From Setoptus koraiensis (lineage: Eukaryota; Arthropoda): 64,000 bases of DNA. The DNA is taken from contig CM106586.1 of assembly GCA_048013815.1 (NCBI GenBank), forward strand, positions 7,874,001-7,938,000, given 5' to 3'. Positions 53,098 to 62,694 of the stretch are shown piece by piece (position 1 is the first letter of the stretch; each line of letters opens with the position of its first letter). A program made the translations under genes and the position numbers. The notes beneath the pieces are model-generated. The model worked only from the letters and a program-made list of their open reading frames with translations, did no database searches and was not told the origin of the DNA.

Positions 53098-54126
53098 TTA
53101 TTTGACTTTCTTGGTTGCACAACTGCCAAACTTTACCTGTAAGTTGTCTAATAATCTAACTGAGTCTACATAACAAGCTATCAATATGATGGCCTCAAAA
53201 GGCCCCTCGCCGCGGACACAAGTTCCATCGCACTTGAAATCTGTTTCATCTTGACAGGAAATACAACTCAGACATTTTGCACATCTCACTTCAAAATAGT
53301 CAATGGCCAATGATTTGTTCGGATCAAGCTCGATAAGAACTTTACCGAGAACTTGTCTGCAATCAAATGGAATCCTAGATTTAATGAGCCTAGATTTAGT
53401 CTCTATCAGTATTTTGTATATTCTAGCGGCTCGTTCGCGTTGTTCTTCATTTAATAGTCTGTTTCGCGAAGACAGTGCACATCCGTCGTCCTCTCTAACG
53501 GTTTCCACTTGGTTTATAATTGTGTTGATATTCAAATCTCTAACTAACCTAGTAACTAGTAATAGTTGTTGATAGTCTTTAATACCGAAAAATGCACTGT
53601 CGGGTTGGATAATATTCAGAAGTTTTGTGACCACTGTCAGCATACCGCTAAAGTGACCTGGTCGAGATTTTCCTTCCAATATCTGGCCCAAATAATCATC
53701 TGCGACAACCGTGCAGCATGATTGATCCGACTTTGAAGGAAACATATCTTCAGCATCTGGTGCAAATACATAATTTACTTTGGCCGTCTGGCATACGTGC
53801 ACGTCCGTTTCGAGAGTCCTTGGATAGTGTTGATAGTCGTCCGACCTATTAAACTGTTTTGGATTGACAAATATTGACGCTATCACAATAAACTTGTCGT
53901 TCTCCAATCCCGCTTTCGCTCTGGCCTCCTCGAACAATTTAAGATGTCCTCTATGTAGAGCGCCCATGGTGGGAACAAAACTAATGTGATAACCCTCCTT
54001 TTTGTGGTGCAGACTAATCTTTCTCATTAAGGCGAGATCTCTTATTACAGAGGCAGTTGAAATGTCCGAGATTATTCCGGAATCATTATCAAGTGCAGTG
54101 GTCATTTTATTGTCATTTGTAGACAT
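53098..54126 (-). CDS. panC: pantothenate synthetase (pantoate-beta-alanine ligase)
   Basis: Joins pantoate and beta-alanine with ATP to make pantothenate (vitamin B5). 342 residues, full length. All family motifs are present: FVPTMGALHRGHLKL (50-64), ASIFVNPKQFNRSDDYQHYP (83-102), EGKSRPGHFSGMLTVVTKLL (151-170), FFGIKDYQQLLLVTRLV (179-195) and REDDGCALSSRNRLL (211-225). The C-terminal RLLDNLQV matches the family end. Animals normally lack this enzyme. The gene is flanked by INPP5F and MOCS2A at short distances and uses similar codons, so it is resident rather than a contaminant; transfer from a microbe is inferred. Odd: residues 281-304 contain six cysteines (282, 285, 288, 291, 299, 303), an insert not usual for the family. 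No organelle signal is obvious. No other pantothenate gene is nearby. Confidence 0.96.
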   Translation of the reverse strand: MSTNDNKMTTALDNDSGIISDISTASVIRDLALMRKISLHHKKEGYHISFVPTMGALHRGHLKLFEEARAKAGLENDKFIVIASIFVNPKQFNRSDDYQHYPRTLETDVHVCQTAKVNYVFAPDAEDMFPSKSDQSCCTVVADDYLGQILEGKSRPGHFSGMLTVVTKLLNIIQPDSAFFGIKDYQQLLLVTRLVRDLNINTIINQVETVREDDGCALSSRNRLLNEEQRERAARIYKILIETKSRLIKSRIPFDCRQVLGKVLIELDPNKSLAIDYFEVRCAKCLSCISCQDETDFKCDGTCVRGEGPFEAIILIACYVDSVRLLDNLQVKFGSCATKKVK

Positions 54127-54331
54127 GGATCGATATATTCACCTGATTGGTTGAAGAGATTTTTTGGCATGGGCTCAACAGCTGACGCGCTAGTTAATAG
54201 TTGTTGGCACCTAGTGCTCACCTTTTTTCTCTTTCAGACTTTAGCCACTCATGATTTCTATACAGTATAGTAAATTGATGTAATTATTTTACTCTTATTT
54301 CGACTCAAAGTCAGAGCTTTTTTATTGAAAA
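54127..54331. promoter_or_regulatory. divergent promoter region panC / MOCS2A
   Basis: 205 bases separate the start codons of two head-to-head genes, so a shared bidirectional promoter is likely. No TATA box stands out. Confidence 0.5.
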
Positions 54332-54709
54332 ATGGTTGTGAAAGTACAGATACTCTTGTTTGCTGGTCTGAGAGAACACTTCAATGGACATGGAAACGTT
54401 ATCATTGATTTGGATAACAATGTATGGAATAGTTGTCATGATCTGAAAACATATCTTCTGAAGCGATTAGATGAGATCTGTAGAGAGGAAATATCTTATC
54501 AGGCGGATAGTAAGAATCATTTAACAAACACTAAATTGCACATATCACCTGAAAGTATAATGTTAGCATTGAATGAGGAACTCATCTATGACGAGGGCCG
54601 ATTTAATGACGATATTACGCCTCCAGCAACAGTTAACAAAGAGTGGAATAAGATTTCACTGAAAGGATCAGACAAGATTGCCCTTATTCACCCTGTAACT
54701 GGCGGCTAG
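54332..54709 (+). CDS. MOCS2A: molybdopterin synthase small subunit MOCS2A (MoaD-like)
   Basis: Ubiquitin-like sulfur carrier that gives sulfur, as a C-terminal thiocarboxylate, to make molybdopterin together with MOCS2B. 125 residues: a beta-grasp start VKVQILLFAGLREHF, LNEELIYD in the middle, and the essential end KIALIHPVTGG with the double glycine exactly at the stop. It is somewhat longer than the usual 80-90 residues because of an insert (about 50-75 and 90-110). No overlapping MOCS2B frame, as found in mammals, was recognised downstream. An AATAAA lies just past the stop (54718). Confidence 0.92.
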   Translation: MVVKVQILLFAGLREHFNGHGNVIIDLDNNVWNSCHDLKTYLLKRLDEICREEISYQADSKNHLTNTKLHISPESIMLALNEELIYDEGRFNDDITPPATVNKEWNKISLKGSDKIALIHPVTGG

Positions 54710-54717
54710 ATGTTTTC

Positions 54718-54723
54718 AATAAA
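54718..54723 (+). other. poly(A) signal of MOCS2A
   Basis: AATAAA nine bases after the MOCS2A stop codon, implying a very short 3'UTR. The convergent PPP5 stop is 126 bases further on. Confidence 0.55.
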
Positions 54724-54848
54724 GAGCTTTCATTGGTGAAATCAATCAATGTTTTTAGATCAGCTAACAAAGTAGACTGAAGATGTAAGAGCGCGAATGG
54801 AAAATCAGAGACTGAGTGACAATCGATTGTTTGTTTGTTTTAATAATG

Positions 54849-56282
54849 TTAGAGTAAATTTATGAGGGGATTTGCGTAGGCCATAGGCTTCATATCAGGA
54901 TGAGGGACTGCTTCAAATCTGACAAATTCAGGATTTTCTAAATTGTCACCTTTTAGTATGATAAAGGCACCTTCATTACCGACGTTGTCACAGTAGTTGG
55001 GAGCGGAGAATACTGTAATGCATTTATCATTATGGGCTTTTTCGTATCCTAACATTTTAACTTCATGACTTCTAATTATATAGTCTAAATTATTGCGCTT
55101 GCAAAATTTCTCTGTGACATCTGGCCCGAACGCTATGGCAATACCACGTTTGGACGTAGCAATACCAGGTTGCGGCATGGGATCGGACCATAGTAGTTCG
55201 CACATAACACCATCCTCGGGCGGCTGTCTATTTCTATCCAACTTTCTGATGTCATCTAAAGTGACTGTTTCAGATGTGCATAGGCCACCGTGAACTACAA
55301 GGATTTTGTTGTTTATACAATGAGCTAAAGGAAGAACTTGAAATACCTCTGAGAATAGATCATATATTGAATGTGAATATTTAGCTTTACATTCTCCCTC
55401 GAAGCCGTACATTTGATTCATGGAATGAGTCTCATGATTTCCTCTCGATATGTAGAAATGGTCTGGATAAAGGAGTTTGAGGCTAAATAGTAGTAGTATA
55501 CACTCAATACTGAATGAGCCCCTGTCGACAACATCACCGTTAAATAGATAAGGGTTAGTTTCTGATGGTAGGCCATTAAGTTCAAAGATGTTTAGGAGAT
55601 CAAAAAATTGGCCATGTACGTCGCCGCACACTGTGAACTTTTTGCCCTTTGGTATCGTTATGTCAATCAATGATGGTTGCTTAATAAAATACTCATACAT
55701 GGAGCATAAAATCCTCAATGCATATTTCCTATGAAGAACCTTAAGTTCTTTGAAATGAGCCAAAAGCTCGTGGACAAATTCCAGCGTAACCTTGCCCTGC
55801 TCATCTAGGTGGGGTCCTCTATATGAATCCTCAATCGGTATAGAATCACAATCCAATGTGAAAGCAAGCGGTTTACGTGTCTCAACGGCAATGGCTTTCT
55901 CAAATCCAATTTGATGAATAATTTTCTCACATGCTTTTATCTTACTATGAATGAATTTGTCGTCTTTGACAATTTGTGCAACCTTTTTCAAGTCGGCTAA
56001 AGCCTCTTTGTGTTTTCCTAATGCTGTATTGGCGGCGGCCCTCCTATAATAACCTTTAGAGTATGCTTGATCGTATTGAATGGCGGCACTAGCATCTCTC
56101 AATGCCGCTCCATACATTTCTATTTTCAGATAGGCAAGACTTCTATTGGCGTGTATGGGTGCAAAATCGGCCTGATTTGGAAGTGAACATTTGAGAGCCA
56201 GATCATATTTTTCAATGGCCAATTTGTATTGACCCTTCTTGAACAGTTCATTGCCTTGGTCCTTGTAATTTTCTTCGTCCAT
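54849..56282 (-). CDS. PPP5C: serine/threonine protein phosphatase 5
   Basis: TPR-containing PPP-family phosphatase that works with Hsp90 clients. 477 residues in one exon. Three TPR units at about 5-105 (YKDQGNELFKKGQYKLAIEKY, HANRSLAYLKIEMYGAALRD, KGYYRRAAANTALGKHKEA). The catalytic domain from about 180 has metal and active-site motifs GDVHGQ (220-225), GDVVDRG (249-255), RGNHET (280-285), SHEVKMLGYE and SAPNYCDNVGNEGA. The end (MAYANPLINLL) matches the autoinhibitory tail. Length and order match animal PPP5 (about 499). It is divergent to INTS5. Confidence 0.97.
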   Translation of the reverse strand: MDEENYKDQGNELFKKGQYKLAIEKYDLALKCSLPNQADFAPIHANRSLAYLKIEMYGAALRDASAAIQYDQAYSKGYYRRAAANTALGKHKEALADLKKVAQIVKDDKFIHSKIKACEKIIHQIGFEKAIAVETRKPLAFTLDCDSIPIEDSYRGPHLDEQGKVTLEFVHELLAHFKELKVLHRKYALRILCSMYEYFIKQPSLIDITIPKGKKFTVCGDVHGQFFDLLNIFELNGLPSETNPYLFNGDVVDRGSFSIECILLLFSLKLLYPDHFYISRGNHETHSMNQMYGFEGECKAKYSHSIYDLFSEVFQVLPLAHCINNKILVVHGGLCTSETVTLDDIRKLDRNRQPPEDGVMCELLWSDPMPQPGIATSKRGIAIAFGPDVTEKFCKRNNLDYIIRSHEVKMLGYEKAHNDKCITVFSAPNYCDNVGNEGAFIILKGDNLENPEFVRFEAVPHPDMKPMAYANPLINLL

Positions 56283-57369
56283 TGTAAATAGATATTTGAA
56301 ACTATTTTTATATATTTATGTGAATGTAGATTTGTTTGTTTTTTTTTAATTTGATATATTCTTTTATCAACTTCAATGTCAAGCAGGTCTATAATGTAAA
56401 AATGTGTCCAATCATGTATATTATATAGGTGTGCACAATAATCGTATTATTAGATGCGCGACTGTGATGCGCGTCTCATCTGAGATCCCGCTGTTTCACA
56501 ATCCTCGCTCTGTGCAGCAATGCCACCAACTTTTGCGTGTCTGTGCCTAGTATTAAAAATACAGTACTGTGTGCAGATTTTACCATGCCCCCACACCTCG
56601 TGCCTACAAAATCCAATAGGGCGGCGCTGCTGTGCTTTTCATAGGCGGTGTAAGCGATTAGCAGTCCATTATTCGAGGTATGCAGATTTTCGAACCGGCA
56701 AATAAAGGTAATTTAGGTAAGGTGCCCCTTGCGTTGGAAACCACCCCCCCCCCCGCGTATCGGTTTTGAGCACGTTAGAGGAAGCAATCAAAACAAGGAG
56801 CTATTCAATGAAACAGTTTGCTGTTGGCTGCACACTTTTCTTAGCGATGCCAGCGCCTCTTGCCGATTTTCTCCAAACCACGTGTAGGGCATTGGAAAAT
56901 CCACACGCAGTAAATAAGTTCTGCTGTTGCTGTTGTTTACTGGTTGTTGGGCCAATCACGACCCATGCTTTGCTGGACTGGCAGTGTAAAGTCAATCAAG
57001 TTTTAGAAATTGCACAGTTCCTTCCGGCGGTGCTGCGCACTGCACAGTATTTTAAGTCCTGCGCTGGTATAAAAGCGCACGACTCGTAGAATAAAGATCA
57101 GTCTAGTACATCTGTAGACATCTTGTACATTTGGAACAAAAAAAAATCAGCTTTCAAAACTCGCGCTGACTCTGACCACATGAGGAACTTCTCACTGTTA
57201 TCTGATTTGTTTATCATACCTTTTGCATATCTATCTGCAAGAACCTTTCATCTGGACCTAGGCTGCTGTTGGACGTTGGCTGGGAACACAATCGGAAAGT
57301 TCAATCAATTCCATCCCACGTCAGATGTGAAACTAGCATAATCAATCTGACCGGCACTCATCGTTCATA
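56283..57369. other. 1.1-kb divergent intergenic region
   Basis: Between PPP5 (minus) and INTS5 (plus). It contains a C run (56745-56755) and the TATA/initiator pair listed below. An open frame at 56766-57089 with a Cys run from a TGCTGTTG repeat has no family features and is probably chance. No RNA gene was recognised. Confidence 0.5.
57068..57103 (+). promoter_or_regulatory. core promoter of the INTS5-like gene (TATA + initiator)
   Basis: TATAAAAG at 57068 is followed 32 bases later by ATCAGTC (A at 57100), which fits the arthropod initiator consensus TCAKTY. The predicted 5'UTR would be about 270 bases to the ATG at 57370. The order and distance are those of a standard TATA promoter; the start site is inferred. 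Confidence 0.55.
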
Positions 57370-60300
57370 ATGGATCATATTGTTTCTACAGAAGACACAA
57401 ACCAGCTCACTGATTTGAGGACGTTCTTGGGTTTCGTATGCGATCGTCGTTTAACTGAGCTGTCAACCACCATAGATGCAGCCAACGGTTTACTTAGTCG
57501 CTGTCCTCCTGCTCGTGGTGCAGTTCTGAAGTTTTACTCTGAATTTCTCTGTGAATATTGTACTTATTATTGGCTAAACAAAAGGAGACTCACATCTGAA
57601 GCCATCGCTAAAGGTGCTGTGCATGCACCCCAACTTTCATTCCACAAGAACGCCACTAGGATAGAGTATGTCGGAGAGCTATCAAGAAGGTTTCACGAAG
57701 CCTCTAAACTCAAATCAGCTGATCAGCGCGAAGACCAACCGGATGTGAACAGTCAACAACATAGGAAAGTTAGTCCAATCAAATCCGAACTTTGCCAAAT
57801 ACAATCAAAAAATCAGGTAAATAGCCTGATGCCTAGTCCACGCTCGCCGACTGGTCCAGCCTCTCCGCCACCAAGTGAACAACCTATGGTACATACTACC
57901 ATCAAGAATATACCTACAACACCGGTTCGATCGCATTCTCGAAGAACTAGCAGTTGTGCCTCTATGGAAATGGACCAGACTCCAAAAAGTCCATCTCTGA
58001 ATGAAAGTGAGTCGAATGATGAAGAATTCACTGAGAAGCATCAAAATGGCCCAACCGACATTTTTCAAGAATTTGAGATCAGTATAAAAAAAATTCGTTC
58101 CTTGTTGATGGAATTTGTGAGTATTGACGAAAATCAAAAAAGTTCTCAGAACGAAAAACATCTTCATTCTAGATTTAGACAGACAATCAAAACATGGGCT
58201 ACTGATCTACTGGTTTCATCAAGTTTCAAGGATCACTCATCGTCTATTGAGTTATCGAGACAGTTAGCTGTTCTTGGGGGTCAAAATGATAATGGTCTTG
58301 CGCCATTAATAGCTATGTGGATGGAGAATCCTGTGACCAAACTCCTGATTGATCTCCTACTGCTATCTCATTCAAAGATAGAGGAACTAATTGAAAAACT
58401 TATCCCACATGATCACTGTGAATGGATGGTAGCTTACTTATTAGTGAAGATATCAGAACAACCAAATCCTGAGAGTCATTTTTCAGCATGTATGGAAAAG
58501 ATAATCAACTCCAAAATGCCATACCAAGCCCTCTTTTCTATACTAGCCTACCAATCTGACAACAACCCTAAGGCGATGGCCAACTTTCCCAAAAGCAATA
58601 TACTTTTTTTAATACACTTATGTAGGCAATCCAATTCCCTACTGAATGTGCTAGCTCTCGAGATACCCGATAAGATTGATCCAGACCTCGTCAATGATCT
58701 TGTGAAACAAATTTCCATTTCGATCAAAAGTATAAACCAAGTTCAGGAACAGCAGCAATGGCTAGACAATCTCATTCACTGTATTATAGCTGCTCCTAAC
58801 TCTTTTCGGCTACTGCTTCTAACTTTTGATATCTGGTTGGATGAGAAAATATGTGCCGAAGGAAGGAACTATGCGAACCTAATATTAGACACTATCATAG
58901 GTAAAATTCAGACCAGAGCCATCTATTTGGTGAATAACCAGCAACTACCACAAATTGATTACAGTTATCCTATGGAGCAGCTTTTATGTCACATGAAAGA
59001 AAACATTGAAATTCTTGTGGACAGAGCCTCCGTGTCGAAAAACGCGAAAGAGAAGATACTTGAGATATTCCACCTACTCTGCATATTGAATGGACTTGAA
59101 TTCGCATCAAGAATAGTCTTCCACATAATCAACCTACCCTCACAGAATTTCTGGCCTATGCTTAATCCCCTTCTTAAAACTCTGAAGAAACGATTCGGTG
59201 AAGATGTGGACGACTACGTCAGCCAAACTCTTGACTTACCAGATGCTGTTAGAAGCGACTACTTCTGGCAAAACTTGCTAACTTTAAGTTACTTAGATAA
59301 AAGTATCTCACTTGACATAGATAAATTGAGTCTTCTTCTATCAGATAAACTCTGTTCCACCAAGTTTAATCTCACGGCGACCGCATACATCATAAAAATT
59401 TGCTTGGCCTCTTTAGAAAAAACCTTCTCAACGAAAAAGAAGATTTCTGTCAGAACTCAGCATCGATTGTCTATATCCCTGGCAACATGCTACTTTATGT
59501 TGCTGAAAAAAGGAGTCAAAAATAACCCTGAAAGTTTGGATGCTTTGAAGTCAATGCGAGAATGCATGAACATTCTCTCTAATACTATTACAGCCCAACA
59601 TATCCTTTGCCGTGCTCTGGTGGATCTGACCACAGAGAATAGCTACTTATTCAGCGATCGTTGTATTGACGAAATTGAAAGCTCAGATCTCCATGAACTG
59701 AATGGTATGTATCAAATGAAATCCTACAACATTGCGGAAGAGAATCGGCAGTTGCCAGTTGGAAACAAGTTCCGAAGGCTACCGAATTGCACAAAACGAA
59801 TTTCTAAACCTAAAACTCTCCAAACTGAGTTCAGCTTGACCGCCAACAACAATTCTGCTGAAAATGGCCAGAAGAATGTTATCATGGACGAAGATCTCAA
59901 TTGTTATCTATCTTTGCAAGTATTTAAATCGAGTATTAAGGACATGCAAGCTTTTTCGCTACTCCTTGTAGATTGCTTGACCCCTATAATTTTCAACAAA
60001 AATATCTGGTCAGAGGATGACTTGACGAAAGGAATTACAGAACAGGACTTGAAGATACTCAAGACTTTTGAATTAAACCCTCTACTGTGGAAATTGTGCG
60101 ACATTATTGGCCAAAAGGGATATCTAAAAAACTGTTTAGTCCTATTAAGATCAATATTATCTGTATTGTTGGCCCTTTGGTCGGCATCTTCAGCTAACTC
60201 TTCTTGTGATAAGCTTAAAACTACTAAGAAATTAATTCTACTATTAGCAGATTCGAGCCTGATTCCTAAACTACCATATAAGTTTGCGGTAGAAGTGTTG

Positions 60301-60537
60301 CCTCAACTCAAACCAAATGAAGTGTACTGTGTTCTGCATGACATTTGGAGATATCTGAGAGATACCAACGAAAAATCAAGTCAGATGAATCAAGAAGGTC
60401 CTAAAGAGATACGACCCTATTGTCATAGATTGAGGCTTCTAATGTGCCAGTACATGCCTGGACCTTTATTTGTCAAAATATTCAGAGAACTTTATCAAAA
60501 GAACCCCAGTCCATCCAAAGATCCTGATTGGGACTGA
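57370..60537 (+). CDS. INTS5: Integrator complex subunit 5
   Basis: Subunit of the nuclear Integrator complex, which cleaves snRNA and other nascent RNAs at RNA polymerase II. 1055 residues in one exon; human INTS5 has about 1019. The identification rests on the N-terminal signature LSRCPPARGAVLKFYSEFLCEY, on the DHCEWMVAYLLVKI stretch, which parallels the family's PHFDWVVAHI, and on the all-helical make-up over the whole length. A Ser/Pro-rich insert fills about 110-230. The rest is divergent, so the call is good but not certain. The 3' end is only 60 bases from the stop of PIGZ on the other strand. An AATAAA lies at 60558-60563 inside that gap. Confidence 0.78.
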   Translation: MDHIVSTEDTNQLTDLRTFLGFVCDRRLTELSTTIDAANGLLSRCPPARGAVLKFYSEFLCEYCTYYWLNKRRLTSEAIAKGAVHAPQLSFHKNATRIEYVGELSRRFHEASKLKSADQREDQPDVNSQQHRKVSPIKSELCQIQSKNQVNSLMPSPRSPTGPASPPPSEQPMVHTTIKNIPTTPVRSHSRRTSSCASMEMDQTPKSPSLNESESNDEEFTEKHQNGPTDIFQEFEISIKKIRSLLMEFVSIDENQKSSQNEKHLHSRFRQTIKTWATDLLVSSSFKDHSSSIELSRQLAVLGGQNDNGLAPLIAMWMENPVTKLLIDLLLLSHSKIEELIEKLIPHDHCEWMVAYLLVKISEQPNPESHFSACMEKIINSKMPYQALFSILAYQSDNNPKAMANFPKSNILFLIHLCRQSNSLLNVLALEIPDKIDPDLVNDLVKQISISIKSINQVQEQQQWLDNLIHCIIAAPNSFRLLLLTFDIWLDEKICAEGRNYANLILDTIIGKIQTRAIYLVNNQQLPQIDYSYPMEQLLCHMKENIEILVDRASVSKNAKEKILEIFHLLCILNGLEFASRIVFHIINLPSQNFWPMLNPLLKTLKKRFGEDVDDYVSQTLDLPDAVRSDYFWQNLLTLSYLDKSISLDIDKLSLLLSDKLCSTKFNLTATAYIIKICLASLEKTFSTKKKISVRTQHRLSISLATCYFMLLKKGVKNNPESLDALKSMRECMNILSNTITAQHILCRALVDLTTENSYLFSDRCIDEIESSDLHELNGMYQMKSYNIAEENRQLPVGNKFRRLPNCTKRISKPKTLQTEFSLTANNNSAENGQKNVIMDEDLNCYLSLQVFKSSIKDMQAFSLLLVDCLTPIIFNKNIWSEDDLTKGITEQDLKILKTFELNPLLWKLCDIIGQKGYLKNCLVLLRSILSVLLALWSASSANSSCDKLKTTKKLILLLADSSLIPKLPYKFAVEVLPQLKPNEVYCVLHDIWRYLRDTNEKSSQMNQEGPKEIRPYCHRLRLLMCQYMPGPLFVKIFRELYQKNPSPSKDPDWD

Positions 60538-60557
60538 AGATCTGAGTTATACATAAG

Positions 60558-60563
60558 AATAAA
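60558..60563 (+). other. poly(A) signal of the INTS5-like gene
   Basis: AATAAA 21 bases after the stop codon. Cleavage would fall at about the stop codon of the convergent PIGZ gene, so the two transcripts probably touch or overlap. Confidence 0.5.
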
Positions 60564-60597
60564 AGTGTCACATTTTTTACGTTTCTATGATAATGGA

Positions 60598-62361
60598 TTA
60601 GTATATATTTACATTAACTAGAGAAAAGCCAAATGCCTCGCCCCATTTTCTGACGCCCTTCTTATAAATAGTAGTTAAGCAAAGATTTAAATCTTCACCA
60701 GTGAAATGTAGACCGTAACGCTTAATCTCGTTGATTTTTCTAACGTAACCTAGATTGGTTGCTATCGAGATGAGGCTGTCTAAATGGACACTGGGTAACA
60801 TAACGTAGCATTCGTGCTTGTACTGGTGGCCGGGTTTTTCAATGGAGGCTATCTTGTGAAACTCAGACTTGATGACAGTTTCAAAGTCTTCAAAACAACC
60901 ACTAGTGTGGTATTCTATGACTGTGTTATTTTGGGGCACGTTCCATAAATGTAGAGGAACTTGGTAGCATCTTGTTGCTATAATATCAATTTTTTGATTG
61001 ATAGACATTTTGAGCTCGTGTTTTAGTATAACGTCCATGTCAAGCACTGACTTAATAACTCCTGCCTGGTGTATATTCGAGTAGAAGAATGTCAAAGTAA
61101 AATTTATGATTACCCAGGCAATTAGGTAACTGTTTTTGGCATACACATTGAATGCGAAAGTATATACGAATGGTACTAGAAGAGGTAGAAGAAATCTAAA
61201 TTCCTGATGAGGTATGAGACTTATTAATGCAGTGGAGGTAAGTATGGTGAGCAACATCATCGTCTGGGTCTTGTTTGGAATAATTATTGACCTGTAAAGC
61301 CCAACCAACATGTAGGATAATTTACAGTAGAAAAGGTAAGCTAAAACATTGAAGAGCAAAGGTATATTGATGAGCATGTGAGTGAATGGTAGATGAATTC
61401 CGTATTGACTGAGATTCTGGAGATTAGTATTATATTCGATGAAGTTGTACGGGGTGACGACCCAAGTCCCCACTAATTGACGACTGAGATTTTCAAAATC
61501 AAACTCCTTTAAAGCATTCATAGTAACAATTAACTCATTTGATCTATAGTAGACAGTATCAAACAAACTTATAAAAAATGCAGTCAGACTGGCACTCGTC
61601 ACTATGGGTATAATACTCCTCCTGATGACTTTAATATAGTTGAATGATGTCTTCATGAGTTCTTCGTGCAGCCAGAATAATAGAGGCATCAATAAAAATA
61701 TAGGGAAAGTTGGTCTATTAAATAATCCTAGAGAAATAACAATTCCTAAACTTATGGTGTTCCTGTAATCGAGGTTCTCGTCTTGCTTGTCGATCGGCCT
61801 AGTCCTGGCAGATCCAGTTGTGCGGGAATTGTTTCGGAAAGTTCTGCAAACTAAAACCAGTGCTATAGAGAATAGTATAGTTTCTATAGTATTACTGAAT
61901 GTTCTCGTGAAAAAAGTTAGGCATGCAAATGAACTTTGCATAATGACCGATAACGGTAGATACCATAGACCACGTGGGGAATGGTAACAACAGAGTTTAT
62001 GTAGACAGAAGTCGACAATAAACGACAATAGAGTGAACATTAACCTTGGCAATATCAGGAGAAGATACGCCGAGGGTTCTTTGGATATCAGTTGTGCCAA
62101 TTTGAATGCTATAGTATTAATTACATACGGAAATAGCATGCATCTTATCGGGTGCTTAGTTGTGAACTCCCAGGCTGGTTCTATTTTAGAATAGAAATGA
62201 TGACCACCGATAATATCAGTCGATTGTAAGAATTCATCTGGATGTACATAACCGGTTTGTGGTAATAAACATGTCGCAATTCTTAATAGTCCTAGTAGGA
62301 AGGGTATGAAAATTGGATTATGGCGACACCTCACCAGAGTAACCCGCCAACTTCTATCCAT
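60598..62361 (-). CDS. PIGZ: GPI mannosyltransferase 4 (PIGZ/SMP3)
   Basis: ER membrane mannosyltransferase of the GT22 family that adds a fourth mannose to GPI anchors. 587 residues, one exon, with about eight to ten hydrophobic segments. The diagnostic luminal loop LPQTGYVHPDEFLQSTDII lies at about 34-52, followed by EPAWEF. Other family stretches: FFTRTFSNTIETILFSIALV, GLFNRPTFPIFLL, TPYNFIEYNTNLQNLSQYGIH, ALISLIPHQEFRFLLPLLVPF. The HPDE motif and the NLxxHG-type loop separate it from PIGB and ALG9/ALG12. It converges with INTS5 and diverges from TMEM19. Confidence 0.93.
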   Translation of the reverse strand: MDRSWRVTLVRCRHNPIFIPFLLGLLRIATCLLPQTGYVHPDEFLQSTDIIGGHHFYSKIEPAWEFTTKHPIRCMLFPYVINTIAFKLAQLISKEPSAYLLLILPRLMFTLLSFIVDFCLHKLCCYHSPRGLWYLPLSVIMQSSFACLTFFTRTFSNTIETILFSIALVLVCRTFRNNSRTTGSARTRPIDKQDENLDYRNTISLGIVISLGLFNRPTFPIFLLMPLLFWLHEELMKTSFNYIKVIRRSIIPIVTSASLTAFFISLFDTVYYRSNELIVTMNALKEFDFENLSRQLVGTWVVTPYNFIEYNTNLQNLSQYGIHLPFTHMLINIPLLFNVLAYLFYCKLSYMLVGLYRSIIIPNKTQTMMLLTILTSTALISLIPHQEFRFLLPLLVPFVYTFAFNVYAKNSYLIAWVIINFTLTFFYSNIHQAGVIKSVLDMDVILKHELKMSINQKIDIIATRCYQVPLHLWNVPQNNTVIEYHTSGCFEDFETVIKSEFHKIASIEKPGHQYKHECYVMLPSVHLDSLISIATNLGYVRKINEIKRYGLHFTGEDLNLCLTTIYKKGVRKWGEAFGFSLVNVNIY

Positions 62362-62694
62362 ATTAGATTATGTCGTTGAATGGTGAAGGCTGGCCACCAT
62401 TTAGCCTACAAAATAATTCGCTATCTGTAAGTTTGAAAGATAGGTGCGAATATTCATCCAGAACAAGATAAAATTTTCATGGAAATGCAGATGACAGATC
62501 TATAGTGGGGTGTTGATTGATTTAGATATTTACAATTTTGCCGGACTGCACGAGATCTGTAAGCTATAGCGAAATAATGAACAGTCCGAGAGAAAAGCAT
62601 GGCTTTCTTGCAACAATCTGATTGTTTACTTATTCAAACTTCGCGCGAAAGCACATCAAATCTTTGACACAACAGGAATGATGAGTTTAATTTT
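62362..62694. promoter_or_regulatory. divergent promoter region PIGZ / TMEM19
   Basis: 333 bases between head-to-head genes, or about 450 if TMEM19 starts at 62812. No other gene is seen. Confidence 0.45.

Noticed and set aside
53098-54126. Bacterial contamination as the source of panC
   Set aside because: It is flanked within a few hundred bases by clear animal genes on both sides and shows no compositional break.
56766-57089. 107-residue open frame between PPP5 and INTS5
   Set aside because: A Cys run from a TGCTGTTG repeat and no family similarity; it lies in a promoter region just before the TATA box.
57091-57160. Possible U2-like snRNA (AAGATCAGTCTAGTACATCTG)
   Set aside because: The resemblance to the U2 5' region is loose, the branch-site recognition sequence is absent, and a TATA/initiator of the INTS5 gene explains the stretch.
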